The notes beneath the pieces are model-generated. The model saw only the letters and a list, made by a program, of their open reading frames with translations, ran no database searches and was not told the origin of the DNA. 42,221 bases of DNA, taken from the NCBI RefSeq assembly GCF_017571465.1, contig NZ_JAGETV010000022.1, positions 1-42,221 on the forward strand, given 5' to 3'. The position numbers were made by a program, and so were the translations under genes. Shown one piece after another: positions 24,947-34,482 of the stretch. The DNA is from Thiomicrorhabdus marina. GTDB taxonomy: Bacteria > Pseudomonadota > Gammaproteobacteria > Thiomicrospirales > Thiomicrospiraceae. Position 1 is the stretch's first letter. Every line of letters starts with the position of its first letter.

Positions 24947-25822
24947 CTAACGATTAACGATGTGTTCATCACGCGCATTTTTTGCAGTTTCAAATAGCTG
25001 ATACAAAGCTTGTGCATCTTTATGCTGCACCAGCGGAATCATCTGGTCTAAATAATCACGATACTCAATCAACCACTTGGCGATGGCTTCGCTATTAAAC
25101 ACGGAAATATCGCGCCACATAGTTGGATCGCTCGATGCAATACGGCTGAAATCTCTAAAACCGCCAGCAGTATACTTAAAGACATTGCCAAGCTCCGGAT
25201 GTTCATGCAACATCTCAACCAAAGCAAACGCCAATAAATGCGGCAGGTGCGAAGTCGCTGCAAAGACTTCGTCATGGAAACCAGCAGACATCACTTCAAC
25301 ATTCGCGCCTAATGCTTTCCATAAACCTTTAACGGTCTCAGTTGCTTGTTCAGAACTATTCTCAGTCGGAGTGATAATCACGCGATGATCAACATAAAGG
25401 TTTTCGTCTGCGGCAGTAACGCCACTTTGCTCTTTACCGGCTATTGGATGCCCCGGCACAAAATTCTTTGGCAATTCACCAAAAACATTTTGTACCGCAT
25501 CAATCACACTCTGCTTAGCAGAACCGGCATCAGTAATAATGGTCTGCGGCTCCAAATGCGGTTTAATGCTTTCTAATACAGGCTGCATGGCACCCAAAGG
25601 TACCGCCAACAAAACCAAATCACAGCCTTGCATTGCTTCAGCCATATCTGAGCTTGCGCTATCAACAACTTGTAATTCAACCGCCAGCTTCAGGTTTTCC
25701 GGATTATGCCCGAAACCATGCACATTTTTAGCTAAACCAAGTTTCTTAATGCCTTTGGCAAATGAACCACCGATGAGCCCGACACCAATAACGGTAATTT
25801 TATTGAGTACTGTTTTTGTCAT
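24947..25822 (-). CDS. tyrA: Prephenate dehydrogenase
   Basis: This 291-residue enzyme converts prephenate to 4-hydroxyphenylpyruvate for tyrosine. The NAD(P)-binding GVGLIGGSFAKGI is at residues 13-25. The GHPIAGKEQSGV segment binds prephenate, and HLPHLLAFALVEML and AGGFRDFSRIASSDPTMWRD (active-site and prephenate-contact regions) are conserved. There is no chorismate mutase or ACT domain, so the protein is the stand-alone type. It follows the hisC-like gene by 12 nt. It could also act on arogenate; the sequence does not settle this. Confidence 0.95.
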   Translation of the reverse strand: MTKTVLNKITVIGVGLIGGSFAKGIKKLGLAKNVHGFGHNPENLKLAVELQVVDSASSDMAEAMQGCDLVLLAVPLGAMQPVLESIKPHLEPQTIITDAGSAKQSVIDAVQNVFGELPKNFVPGHPIAGKEQSGVTAADENLYVDHRVIITPTENSSEQATETVKGLWKALGANVEVMSAGFHDEVFAATSHLPHLLAFALVEMLHEHPELGNVFKYTAGGFRDFSRIASSDPTMWRDISVFNSEAIAKWLIEYRDYLDQMIPLVQHKDAQALYQLFETAKNARDEHIVNR

Positions 25823-25834
25823 TTTTTTCTACAG

Positions 25835-26953
25835 TTACAGTACTTTATTCAATGCACCCATGAAATGGTTATTTTCATGGTTATTTCCAATGGAAACACG
25901 TAGATAGTCTGACATATCATAATTAGCCAATGGACGAACAATCACGCCTTCATGCAGTAACTTGTCATAAATTTCTAGTGCATTTTCGCCAAATTTAATG
26001 GTGATGAAATTCGCATAAGAAGGAATCACTTCCAGCCCTTTCGCTTCGACCGCAGCACGAATTTGCATCATACCCTGATCATTAGTACGTAATGTTTTAG
26101 TCACAAATTGTGGATCGCTTAAAGCTGTCATCGCTGCCACTTGCGCATAAGCACTCACGCTAAATGGCATTCGTAAACGATTGATATAACCGATAATTTC
26201 TTCACAACCTAACATATAACCAATACGCAGTGACGCAAGCCCATATGCCTTAGAGAAAGTTCGTGAAATCAACAAATTAGGGTATTCTCTAAAATAATCA
26301 ACACCATTTGGATAAGAGCCATCGTTACAAGCGTGCTCGGCATATTCCAAATAGGCCTCGTCTAACACAACAATAACGTCTTCCGGTACTTGGCTAATAA
26401 ACGCTTCCCATTCATCACGGCGGAATAAAGTCCCGGTCGGATTATTCGGATTAGCAACATAAATAATTTTGGTATTTGGCGTAATCGCCGCCAACATCGC
26501 TGGCAGATCATGACCGAAATCTTTAGCAGCAACCTCCACTGCGGTAGCACCGACAATCTGTGCAGAAATCGGATAAACCGCAAAACCGTATTGCGAGTAC
26601 ATGATTTCATCACCCGGTCCGGCAAACACACGAGCCACTAGCTCAAGCAGTTCATTCGAGCCATTACCAAGAGTGATTTGGTTCATTTCAACACTTAAAA
26701 AAGATGCCAACTTCTCACGCAGATTATGACCGCTACCATCCGGATAACGAGACATATTGCTGGCAAAATTATTCAGCGCAGTGGCTACTTTCAAACTTGA
26801 ACCTAGCGGGTTTTCGTTAGATGCCATTTTAGAAACGTAACTGATTTTATACTCACGCTTCAGTTCATCTATCGGTTTGCCGGCAACGTACGGATTTACA
26901 TTTTTAACCGCAGCCTGCACAAGATCATAGAACTTCGAAGAAGATTCACTCAT
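25835..26953 (-). CDS. hisC: HisC-type PLP aminotransferase, probably aromatic/histidinol-phosphate
   Basis: This fold-type I aminotransferase of about 372 residues has the HisC signatures: ASNENPLGSS, RYPDGSGHNLREKLA, ANPNNPTGTLF, VVLDEAYLEYA and the PLP lysine in SRTFSKAYGLASLRIGY. HisC-type enzymes act on histidinol phosphate or on phenylpyruvate and 4-hydroxyphenylpyruvate. Its place between pheA and tyrA, away from other his genes, suggests it makes phenylalanine and tyrosine, perhaps as a second HisC (HisC2-type). ATG 26953 has GGA 6 nt upstream and is preferred over an in-frame TTG two codons earlier. The specificity is inferred from context. Confidence 0.9.
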   Translation of the reverse strand: MSESSSKFYDLVQAAVKNVNPYVAGKPIDELKREYKISYVSKMASNENPLGSSLKVATALNNFASNMSRYPDGSGHNLREKLASFLSVEMNQITLGNGSNELLELVARVFAGPGDEIMYSQYGFAVYPISAQIVGATAVEVAAKDFGHDLPAMLAAITPNTKIIYVANPNNPTGTLFRRDEWEAFISQVPEDVIVVLDEAYLEYAEHACNDGSYPNGVDYFREYPNLLISRTFSKAYGLASLRIGYMLGCEEIIGYINRLRMPFSVSAYAQVAAMTALSDPQFVTKTLRTNDQGMMQIRAAVEAKGLEVIPSYANFITIKFGENALEIYDKLLHEGVIVRPLANYDMSDYLRVSIGNNHENNHFMGALNKVL

Positions 26954-26996
26954 AGCCAATCCATTAAACTTTTAACTGTTAAATAATTCTTACCGG

Positions 26997-28109
26997 TTAT
27001 AACGGTGAAATCGGGAAAGAGCCGAGAATTTTGATAAATTCGGCATGTTGCTGAACTTCTTGCAAAGCCGCTTTTAGGTTTTCATCTTGCTGATGGCCTA
27101 AAACGTCGATAAAGAAAACATAATCCCAGTTTTTGCTTTTCGACGGACGCGAAATAATGCGCGTCATATTCAGACCACGATCGGCAAATGCCTGCAACAC
27201 TTCCAACAAAGCACCGGCCTGATTTTTGATCGATATAACCAGTGCCGTCTTATCTTCACCGCTTGGCGCAACCACTTCACGACCTAATACCCAAAAGCGC
27301 GTACTATTCTCTTTGGAATCGGAAATGTGATATTCCAAAATCGGCAGTTGATATAAGTCTGCGGCCTGCTCAGAAGCAATCGCCGCCAAAGAAGAATCTT
27401 CCTGCGCCATCTTCGCCGCCGCTGCGTTCGAGCTCACCGCTTCCAACTGTGCCATCGGCAGATTGTTCTTTAGCCACTGACGACATTGACCTAGTGCCTG
27501 TTGATGGGCAACGACTTTGGTAATTTTGTCCCCGCTTTGCGCCATACTTAAAAGACAGTGATCAACGGCTAGTTCTAATTCACCAGAAACCTGCAAGTTA
27601 CTTTTCAGCAATTCGTCTTGGGTCGCTTTCACTTCACCCTCGGTCGAATTTTCAACCGGAACGATGCCGTAATTCACTTCACCCTTAGCCACTGCATCAA
27701 ATACCGCTTCAATACTGGAGACGGCAACCGGATGTGCCGAAGTACCGAACTGCTTGATCACGCTAGAATGCGAATAACTACCCTCCGGACCAAGATAAGC
27801 AACACTTATTGGTTGCTCAAGCGCAAGGCAAGTTGACATGATTTCACGGAACAATTTAGCCATTTCTTTATCAGGCAATAGTGATTCATTACGCTCTTTA
27901 ACCGCACGTAAAACCTGCGCTTCGCGCTCCGGACGGTAAAACACCACATCGGTTTTGCCACCTTGGGTTTTAATCTCGGCAACTTGGTGAGCGCATGCCG
28001 CACGATCACCGATAAGCTTTTGGATTTGCTTATCAATCGAGTCGATTTGATTGCGAATTGCTGTTAGTTGCGCGTGTTCAGTAGCTGATTGAGAATTGTC
28101 TTCGCTCAT
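26997..28109 (-). CDS. pheA: Bifunctional chorismate mutase / prephenate dehydratase
   Basis: This 370-residue protein has an AroQ chorismate mutase domain (about 12-95, RNQIDSIDKQIQKLIGDRA), a prephenate dehydratase domain (about 100-280; VAYLGPEGSYSHS, GIVPVENSTEGEV and SKENSTRFWVLGRE) and a C-terminal ACT domain (about 288-365; NQAGALLEVLQAFADRGLNM, then ISRPSK) that senses phenylalanine. It converts chorismate to phenylpyruvate in two steps. It stands between serC and the hisC-like aminotransferase that can finish phenylalanine. Confidence 0.96.
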   Translation of the reverse strand: MSEDNSQSATEHAQLTAIRNQIDSIDKQIQKLIGDRAACAHQVAEIKTQGGKTDVVFYRPEREAQVLRAVKERNESLLPDKEMAKLFREIMSTCLALEQPISVAYLGPEGSYSHSSVIKQFGTSAHPVAVSSIEAVFDAVAKGEVNYGIVPVENSTEGEVKATQDELLKSNLQVSGELELAVDHCLLSMAQSGDKITKVVAHQQALGQCRQWLKNNLPMAQLEAVSSNAAAAKMAQEDSSLAAIASEQAADLYQLPILEYHISDSKENSTRFWVLGREVVAPSGEDKTALVISIKNQAGALLEVLQAFADRGLNMTRIISRPSKSKNWDYVFFIDVLGHQQDENLKAALQEVQQHAEFIKILGSFPISPL

Positions 28110-28215
28110 AGTGCTTGCTGTAGGTTTTGTCCATGTGCCTTAAATCCGGCACGCTAAAAATTAGTTGTTAAATACTGAAGCAAGTTCAGCATTTTGTTCG
28201 TCAAACAGATGATTA

Positions 28216-29304
28216 TTAAGAGTTTTGCTCAGCAAACTTTTTCATAAAATCAATCAATGCATCAACCCCTTCTTCCGGCATGGCATTGTAGATACTAGCT
28301 CGCATTCCACCAAAAGCACGGTGCCCTTTAAGGCTTAATAGCCCCGCCGCCTTTGATTCAGCCAAGAAAGCTGCATTCAAATCTTCAGAAGGCAATGCAA
28401 AAGTCACGTTCATCCATGAACGTTGCGACACTTTAATACGGTTACTATAGAAGCCGGAATTGTCGATATAGTCATACAGTTTTTGGGCTTTACGCTCGTT
28501 GATTGCTGCAATCGCTTGAACACCACCACAATCTTTAATCCATTCAAAAACCAAACCGGCAAGGTACCAAGCCCAGGTATTTGGTGTATTGAACATAGAT
28601 TCGTTCTGCGCATAAGTATCCCAATTCATTAATGTTGGGCAATCACTACGAGCCTGACCAAGCAGGTCATCACGAACAATTAAAATCGCCAGACCTGCCG
28701 GACCGATGTTTTTCTGTGCGCCAGCATAAATGGCCGCGTACTTGGATACATCGATATCACGACACATAATGTTAGATGACATATCGGCAATAACAGGTTT
28801 ACCTTGTGCAAACACAGCTTCTAGCATCTCTTCGGTAAATTCAAGACCGGTAATCGTTTCATTCGAACAAAGGTGGATGTACTTCGCATCATTACTGAAG
28901 TTCCATTCACTTGGCGCAGGAATTTCAGTCGGATTTGAACCGCCGCCGGCAACCACATTCACATTAACGTAGCGGCTGGCTTCTTTAATTGCTTTATTCG
29001 ACCAAACACCGGTATCAAAATAATCCACCGTATCGTCCGGCTGAGTCAGATTGAATGGAACACCGGTAAATAATAACGATGCACCGCCATGTACAAACAA
29101 CACATGGTAGTTGTCAGGAATCGTCATCACATCACGTAAATCCGCTTCCATTTTCTTGGCCAGCGCCATGTATTCCGGGCTACGGTGACTCATCTCCATA
29201 ACTGACATGGTGGTGTTATTCCAATTCAGGAATTCAGATTGCGCTTTAAGCATTACCGCTTCAGGCAGCATCGCCGGACCGGCGCTAAAGTTGAATGATC
29301 TCAT
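28216..29304 (-). CDS. serC: Phosphoserine aminotransferase
   Basis: This 362-residue PLP enzyme makes phosphoserine from 3-phosphohydroxypyruvate and also works in pyridoxine synthesis. MRSFNFSAGPAMLPEAVM at the start, VLFVHGGASLLF, the PLP lysine region YAGAQKNIGPAGLAILIV and the C-terminal GLLSLKGHRAFGGMRASIYNA are diagnostic. AAGGA lies 7 nt before the ATG. It follows gyrA by 63 nt in the same direction and precedes pheA by 106 nt. Confidence 0.97.
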   Translation of the reverse strand: MRSFNFSAGPAMLPEAVMLKAQSEFLNWNNTTMSVMEMSHRSPEYMALAKKMEADLRDVMTIPDNYHVLFVHGGASLLFTGVPFNLTQPDDTVDYFDTGVWSNKAIKEASRYVNVNVVAGGGSNPTEIPAPSEWNFSNDAKYIHLCSNETITGLEFTEEMLEAVFAQGKPVIADMSSNIMCRDIDVSKYAAIYAGAQKNIGPAGLAILIVRDDLLGQARSDCPTLMNWDTYAQNESMFNTPNTWAWYLAGLVFEWIKDCGGVQAIAAINERKAQKLYDYIDNSGFYSNRIKVSQRSWMNVTFALPSEDLNAAFLAESKAAGLLSLKGHRAFGGMRASIYNAMPEEGVDALIDFMKKFAEQNS

Positions 29305-29367
29305 CTATTTATCCTTCTAAACCCGTCATTTCGACGGATTAACAAATCTCTTCCGGTTCTTTAACAC

Positions 29368-32004
29368 TTATTTCGAATCGTTTTCAGAACCTGAGGCATT
29401 TTCTGCTGAATTTTCGGTTGTTGCTTCTGCATTGTCGGCAGTCACTTCAACGCCGTCCTCTAGTTCAGCTTCTTCATCGTCAGTAACATCAACTACGGCA
29501 ATATCAACGACTTTTTCGCCTTTACCAACATTAATCAGTTTGACACCTTGAGTGTTACGACCAACAATCGAAATCTCGCTAACGCGGGTACGAACCAAGG
29601 TTCCTTTATTGGTAATTAATACGATTTCTTGTTCCGGTGTGACTGCAACCGACTTAACAACCATTCCATTACGGTCGGTGGTCTTAATCGAGATAACCCC
29701 TTGACCGCCACGATTAATGGTTGAGTAGTCATCGACAGGTGTACACTTACCAAAACCATTTTCGGTTGCTGTCAGAATCAACGTTTCAGGCTTAGCAACT
29801 TGCATACTGATAATCTTATTACCTTCGGCAACTTTCATACCACGAACACCGCGCGCGGTACGTCCCATAACACGGACGCCGTTTTCATCGAAACGAATCG
29901 CTTTACCGATGTCACTGAACAGCATGATTTCTTGCTGACCGTCTGTTAAGGCAGTACCAACCAACTCGTCATCATCCAGCAGGTCAACAGCGATAATACC
30001 GTTAGCACGTGGGCGCGAGAAGTCTTTCAGCGCAACACGCTTAACCACTGCGTTTTTCGTCGCCATAAAGACCACGCGTTCATCGTCAAACTCGTCAACC
30101 GGCAATACCGAAGTAATCACTTCGTTATCTTCTAACGGCAAAACATTAACAATTGGCTTACCACGGCTACCGCGACTCGCTAGCGGTAACTGCCAGGTTT
30201 TTTGCCAATACATCTTACCGCGGTTCGAGAAGCACAGCAGCATGTCATGCGTACTGGCAACGAATAGCTGACCAACTTGATCTTCTTCTTTCATCGCCGT
30301 CGCAGACTTACCACGACCGCCACGACGTTGCGCACGGTAATCACTTAGCGGTTGGGTTTTGATGTAACCGTCTTGCGAGATGGTCACAATACGATCTTCT
30401 ACCGCAATTAAATCTTCTGCGTCTAAATCTTGGTAAGAGTGGTCGATTTCGGTACGACGAACGTCACCGAAGTTCTCAACCACTTCAACCAACTCTTCTT
30501 TGACCACTTCAGTCAAACGATCTGGGTTACGAAGGATGTCTAGGAATTCGGCAATCTTAGCGATTAGACCTCGGTACTCTTCAAGAATCTTATCTTGTTC
30601 AAGACCGGTTAGACGGTGCAGACGCATTTCAAGAATGGCTTGTGCTTGAACCGGTGATAGTTTGTAAATCGCGCCATCAGCACCGAAACCATCCGGCAGA
30701 TCTTCAGGACGAACATCCGCTAACTCGACACGATCAAGCAGATCGACGACCGAGCCGATTGGCCAGTCACGTTCCAGCATACGCTCTTTAGCTACCGCAG
30801 GACTAGGTGACGCCTTAATCAACTCGATCATTTCGTCGATATTGGTTAACGCTACCGCAAGACCTTCTAAAATATGCGCTTTTTCACGTGCTTTGCGTAG
30901 ATCGAAGATCGTACGGCGCGTTACCACTTCACGGCGGTGACGAACAAAGGCTTCAACAATCTCTTTCAGATTTAGCAGCTTTGGCTGGCCGTCAATCAAG
31001 GCAACCATATTGACACCGAATACGGTCTGCATTGAAGTCTGCTTATACAGGTTATTGATAATCACTTCCGGCACTTCACCGCGACGAAGTTCGATAACAA
31101 TACGCATACCGTCTTTATCGGACTCGTCACGAAGACCGGTAATCCCTTCAATTTTCTTCTCTTTTACCAACTCGGCAATACGCTCGATAAGCTTTGCCTT
31201 ATTGACCTGGTAAGGAATTTCATTAACGATAATTTGTGACTTGCCGCTCTTGTCGGTTTCCACCGCCGTTTTGGCGCGAATTTGCACACGACCGCGCCCG
31301 GTTTCATAAGCTTGGCGAATACCGGCACTACCATTGATAATCCCGTGCGTTGGGAAATCCGGGCCTGGTAGATATTCCATCAAACCGGCAATATCAATCT
31401 GCGGGTTGTCGATATAAGCCAAACAAGCGCTAACGGTTTCGGTCAGGTTATGCGGCGGAATATTCGTCGCCATACCAACCGCAATACCAGATGAACCATT
31501 CACCAATAAATTAGGAATACGTGTAGGCAGGACATCTGGTTCTGATTCAGAACCATCGTAGTTTTCCGAGAAATTAACGGTTTCTTTTTCAAGATCGGCA
31601 AGCAGCTGATGCGCGATTTTCGACATACGGATTTCCGTATAACGCATCGCCGCCGGTGAATCACCATCGACCGAACCGAAGTTACCTTGACCGTCAACCA
31701 ACATATAACGTAGCGAGAACGGCTGCGCCATACGAACGATGGTATCGTAAACAGCAGTATCACCATGCGGGTGGTATTTACCGATTACGTCACCAACGAT
31801 ACGCGCTGATTTCTTATACGGTTTGTTGTAATCGTTTTTCAGCTCGTTCATCGCGTACAGGACGCGACGGTGCACTGGTTTCAAACCATCGCGAACATCA
31901 GGCAAAGCACGCCCGACAATTACGCTCATTGCATAGCTTAAATAGGACTGCTCCATCTCATCTTCGAGGGCAATCGGGATAATTTCTCGTGCAAATTCCG
32001 CCAT
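29368..32004 (-). CDS. gyrA: DNA gyrase subunit A
   Basis: This 878-residue subunit cuts and rejoins DNA in the gyrase tetramer. The catalytic Tyr122 is in MRYTEIRM, and the quinolone-contact region is [17 protein letters not shown], with Thr at 83 and Asp at 87 in E. coli numbering, which this protein keeps without gaps. The C-terminal beta-pinwheel starts with the GyrA box QRRGGRGK, which distinguishes gyrase from topoisomerase IV (ParC). The last 40 residues are a long acidic tail (EEAELEDG and on). It starts the gyrA-serC-pheA block and is divergent from ubiG. Confidence 0.97.
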   Translation of the reverse strand: MAEFAREIIPIALEDEMEQSYLSYAMSVIVGRALPDVRDGLKPVHRRVLYAMNELKNDYNKPYKKSARIVGDVIGKYHPHGDTAVYDTIVRMAQPFSLRYMLVDGQGNFGSVDGDSPAAMRYTEIRMSKIAHQLLADLEKETVNFSENYDGSESEPDVLPTRIPNLLVNGSSGIAVGMATNIPPHNLTETVSACLAYIDNPQIDIAGLMEYLPGPDFPTHGIINGSAGIRQAYETGRGRVQIRAKTAVETDKSGKSQIIVNEIPYQVNKAKLIERIAELVKEKKIEGITGLRDESDKDGMRIVIELRRGEVPEVIINNLYKQTSMQTVFGVNMVALIDGQPKLLNLKEIVEAFVRHRREVVTRRTIFDLRKAREKAHILEGLAVALTNIDEMIELIKASPSPAVAKERMLERDWPIGSVVDLLDRVELADVRPEDLPDGFGADGAIYKLSPVQAQAILEMRLHRLTGLEQDKILEEYRGLIAKIAEFLDILRNPDRLTEVVKEELVEVVENFGDVRRTEIDHSYQDLDAEDLIAVEDRIVTISQDGYIKTQPLSDYRAQRRGGRGKSATAMKEEDQVGQLFVASTHDMLLCFSNRGKMYWQKTWQLPLASRGSRGKPIVNVLPLEDNEVITSVLPVDEFDDERVVFMATKNAVVKRVALKDFSRPRANGIIAVDLLDDDELVGTALTDGQQEIMLFSDIGKAIRFDENGVRVMGRTARGVRGMKVAEGNKIISMQVAKPETLILTATENGFGKCTPVDDYSTINRGGQGVISIKTTDRNGMVVKSVAVTPEQEIVLITNKGTLVRTRVSEISIVGRNTQGVKLINVGKGEKVVDIAVVDVTDDEEAELEDGVEVTADNAEATTENSAENASGSENDSK

Positions 32005-32045
32005 TGGCTAAATCACTTTATTTTTACTAAATAAATGAATCGGTG

Positions 32046-32051
32046 ATTATA
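32046..32051 (-). promoter_or_regulatory. Candidate -10 box of gyrA
   Basis: The minus strand has a perfect TATAAT 42 nt before the gyrA ATG. No clear -35 hexamer is found at standard spacing. Confidence 0.45.
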
Positions 32052-32199
32052 GCCCTATTTCAGCCGCAAATCGACGTTTTCGGCTTAAAAATTATTTGTC
32101 GACCCCTTGTCGAAGATTAGAGAAATGCTCGCAGTGAAGCTTATTTTTGCTCTAAATTGCTTTTTACCGATTTAATCGCCTATTTTTGCAGTCAGACGT

Positions 32200-32205
32200 T
32201 ATAAT
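32200..32205 (+). promoter_or_regulatory. Candidate -10 box of ubiG
   Basis: TATAAT within GACGTTATAAT lies 62 nt upstream of the ubiG ATG. The expected -35 position has no good hexamer. Between this and the gyrA promoter I see only two direct TTGTCGA copies (32096-32102 and 32107-32113) and no gene. Confidence 0.4.
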
Positions 32206-32267
32206 TTGAACAATTTTTTAGATGTTTGAGAAATACGCGTTATATAAGGCGTTGAAATTGAGTGATT

Positions 32268-33008
32268 ATGAGCGAAGCGACCAGCAATCCAGCACAATCC
32301 GCAAACCCGAACAACAGCAATGCCGACCAGCAGGAATTAGACAATTTTAACCGTCTTTCCAGTACTTGGTGGGATGAAAATGGCGAGTTTGCCGCCCTGC
32401 ATAAAATCAACCCATTTCGTTTAGAGTTTATTGAACGCTGGCAGTCGATTACTAACACCAGCATTCTCGACATCGGCTGCGGCGGCGGCATCTTATCGGA
32501 AGCACTGGCTCGTCAAGGTGCGCAGGTAACCGGTATCGACTTAGCACAAGAAGTATTAAGCGTTGCCCGCCTGCATGCATTAGATGAAGAAGTCGCGGTG
32601 ACTTACAAAAAAATCAGCGCCGAAGACTACGCTCAGCAACATCCAGAACAACACGATATTGTCACCTGCATGGAAATGCTCGAGCATGTGCCGGATCCGC
32701 AAGCGATTATTCAAGCAGCGGCCGATTCAGTTAAACCCGGCGGCTGGGTTTTCTTCTCGACTCTCAACCGTAATTATAAAGCCTATCTACTGGCGATTCT
32801 GGCGGCAGAGAAAGTCTTGAACCTGGTTCCGGACGGCACGCATACCTACGATAAATTTATCACCCCAGCGGAAATGGATGCCATGGCACGTAAAGCGGGA
32901 CTATTCTTGCGTGACAGTGCCGGAATTGAATTCAACCCGTTACTGAACCGTTACGGCTTAAACGGCAATCTCGACATCAACTATTTACTGGCTTACCAAA
33001 AAGGATAA
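32268..33008 (+). CDS. ubiG: Ubiquinone biosynthesis O-methyltransferase UbiG
   Basis: This SAM-dependent methyltransferase of about 246 residues performs both O-methylations of ubiquinone synthesis. The N-terminal FNRLSSTWWDENGEFAALHK is the UbiG signature. SAM motif I is ILDIGCGGGILSEALA, followed by VTGID, and CMEMLEHVPDP and NRNYKAYLLAILAAE are conserved. I start it at ATG 32268; a GTG two codons earlier is possible. The next gene starts 4 nt after its stop. The order ubiG-phosphatase-SDR, divergent from gyrA, is conserved in pseudomonads. Confidence 0.96.
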   Translation: MSEATSNPAQSANPNNSNADQQELDNFNRLSSTWWDENGEFAALHKINPFRLEFIERWQSITNTSILDIGCGGGILSEALARQGAQVTGIDLAQEVLSVARLHALDEEVAVTYKKISAEDYAQQHPEQHDIVTCMEMLEHVPDPQAIIQAAADSVKPGGWVFFSTLNRNYKAYLLAILAAEKVLNLVPDGTHTYDKFITPAEMDAMARKAGLFLRDSAGIEFNPLLNRYGLNGNLDINYLLAYQKG

Positions 33009-33012
33009 GGCT

Positions 33013-33687
33013 TTGACTGCATCTGCAAACGACCTGAACTGCGTGCTATTCGATTTAGATGGCACACTGCTGGATACGTCATATGATTTTGCCTATGCCA
33101 TCGGCAAAACCTGCGAGCATTTCGGACAAAAAACCGTTACCTATCAAGACCTTAGAACCGTAGTTTCACAAGGCGGTTTAGCGATGACGCAACTGGCTTT
33201 TCCTGAGTTGAATGGTGACGAACTTGAAGAACGTCGCCAGTATTTTCTTGATGTCTACTTCAATAATATCGCCCATCACACAGGAATTTTTCCTGGGCTA
33301 CAGGCTGGCTTAGAACACCTAGCGGCTAACAATATCGATTGGGGGATTGTCACCAATAAACCACAGTGGTTAACCGAAAAGTTACTCAGCCTAATTAAAT
33401 TTCCAAGTGCGCCGAAAAGCGTCATTTGCGGTGATACACTATCGGTTCGAAAACCGAATCCGGAACCGATGTACCTCGCCGCGAAAGAGTGCGGTACACA
33501 ACCGGAAAACTGTTTGTACCTTGGCGACCATCCACGTGACATTGAAGCAGGCATCAACGCTAAGATGAAAACCGGCGCAGCAATGTATGGCTACTTACCA
33601 CAAACCGCTACCGATAAAGACTGGCCTGCCGATTGGCATTTCCACACACCCTTTGAAATCAGCCGCTTTATCCAGCAGAATTTCTAA
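33013..33687 (+). CDS. HAD phosphatase, MupP/Gph-like
   Basis: This 224-residue HAD hydrolase has the nucleophile motif FDLDGTLLD (Asp14 and Asp16), motif II VTNKP, the Lys region (KPNPEPMYLAA) and motif III YLGDHPRDIEAG. It resembles phosphoglycolate phosphatase (Gph). In pseudomonads the gene at exactly this place (between ubiG and a YciK-type SDR, near gyrA) encodes MupP, which removes phosphate from N-acetylmuramic acid 6-phosphate in peptidoglycan recycling, so MupP is at least as likely as Gph. In an autotroph the Gph role, clearing the 2-phosphoglycolate made by Rubisco, also matters. The start is TTG, with AAGGA 7 nt upstream overlapping the ubiG stop; no ATG precedes the catalytic Asp. 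Confidence 0.88.
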   Translation: MTASANDLNCVLFDLDGTLLDTSYDFAYAIGKTCEHFGQKTVTYQDLRTVVSQGGLAMTQLAFPELNGDELEERRQYFLDVYFNNIAHHTGIFPGLQAGLEHLAANNIDWGIVTNKPQWLTEKLLSLIKFPSAPKSVICGDTLSVRKPNPEPMYLAAKECGTQPENCLYLGDHPRDIEAGINAKMKTGAAMYGYLPQTATDKDWPADWHFHTPFEISRFIQQNF

Positions 33688-33716
33688 CATCCTCTTTAGT
33701 TACTGAGAATAAGTCT

Positions 33717-34415
33717 ATGAAAACCCATTTGATTACCGGCGCAGCACAAGGACTCGGACGTGAGCTATCCCGCCAACTGGTTAAACAAGGCGATCAAGTC
33801 ATTATGCTTGATAAAGAGATGAAAGCACTTATCCCGCTTTACGATGAACTGGAAGAGCTGGCACCAAATAAAGTAGCGCTGTATCCAATGGATCTTCTCG
33901 GCGCCAATATTGATCACTACAAACAGTTCGGCAGCACTTTATCGGAAGAATTTCCTGAACTGGATTCAGTTTTCATGAATGCCGCGATTCTACCGGCTTT
34001 CACCCCGATTGAGCACTTTGACTACACGCAATGGTATGAAGTCCTGCACACCAATTTAAATGCGAACTTCCATATCATTCAGCAGACATTACCGCTACTG
34101 CTAAAAAACCGCGGTCAGATGATTGCAGTATCAGACGAAAGCCCACATCAAACCCCTGCTTTCTATGGCGCTTATGGCGTTGCCAAAAGCGGTTTGGAAC
34201 AGCTAATGCACAGTGTTTCAGCCGAAAACAGTGCCAGTGAACTACACTGCTTTATCGCTGAATTAGGCTCTTTCGCAACTGAATCGCGCGGCCGACTCTT
34301 CCCGGGCGAAAACCCAACCTTAATGACCAGTGCGGAACGCATGGCTGAGGCCTTGCTCAATGAAATTAAGCAACAGCCTTTAAGCAAGGGTCAAGCGACT
34401 ATCATCAATCTGTAA
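33717..34415 (+). CDS. Short-chain dehydrogenase/reductase, YciK-like
   Basis: This 232-residue Rossmann-fold protein has the cofactor motif TGAAQGLG (7-14) and the active-site Tyr153 and Lys157 in YGAYGVAK. NAAILPAFTPIEHFD and WYEVLHTNLNANF are close to YciK of E. coli and to the SDR next to mupP in pseudomonads. The serine usually found 13 residues before the Tyr is Asp140 here; Ser139 or Ser142 might substitute, or the enzyme may be altered. The substrate is unknown. It follows the phosphatase gene by 29 nt, so the three plus-strand genes form an operon that ends at a bidirectional terminator. Confidence 0.87.
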   Translation: MKTHLITGAAQGLGRELSRQLVKQGDQVIMLDKEMKALIPLYDELEELAPNKVALYPMDLLGANIDHYKQFGSTLSEEFPELDSVFMNAAILPAFTPIEHFDYTQWYEVLHTNLNANFHIIQQTLPLLLKNRGQMIAVSDESPHQTPAFYGAYGVAKSGLEQLMHSVSAENSASELHCFIAELGSFATESRGRLFPGENPTLMTSAERMAEALLNEIKQQPLSKGQATIINL

Positions 34416-34430
34416 ACTTAATGCACTTAC

Positions 34431-34460
34431 AAAAAAGCTCGCAGTTGCGAGCTTTTTCTT
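34431..34460. terminator. Bidirectional terminator between the SDR gene and the ABC operon
   Basis: GCTCGC and GCGAGC form the stem of the hairpin AAAAAAGCTCGCAGTTGCGAGCTTTTTC with a 4-nt loop. A-runs on the left and T-runs on the right allow use from both converging transcripts. Confidence 0.9.
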
Positions 34461-34482
34461 TTGCTGTTATTTTTTCTTCAGA

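Noticed and set aside
32096-32113. Two TTGTCGA copies 11 nt apart between gyrA and ubiG, as possible replication iterons
   Set aside because: Only two short copies, no DnaA-box cluster or AT-rich unwinding element, and no dnaA or replication gene nearby.
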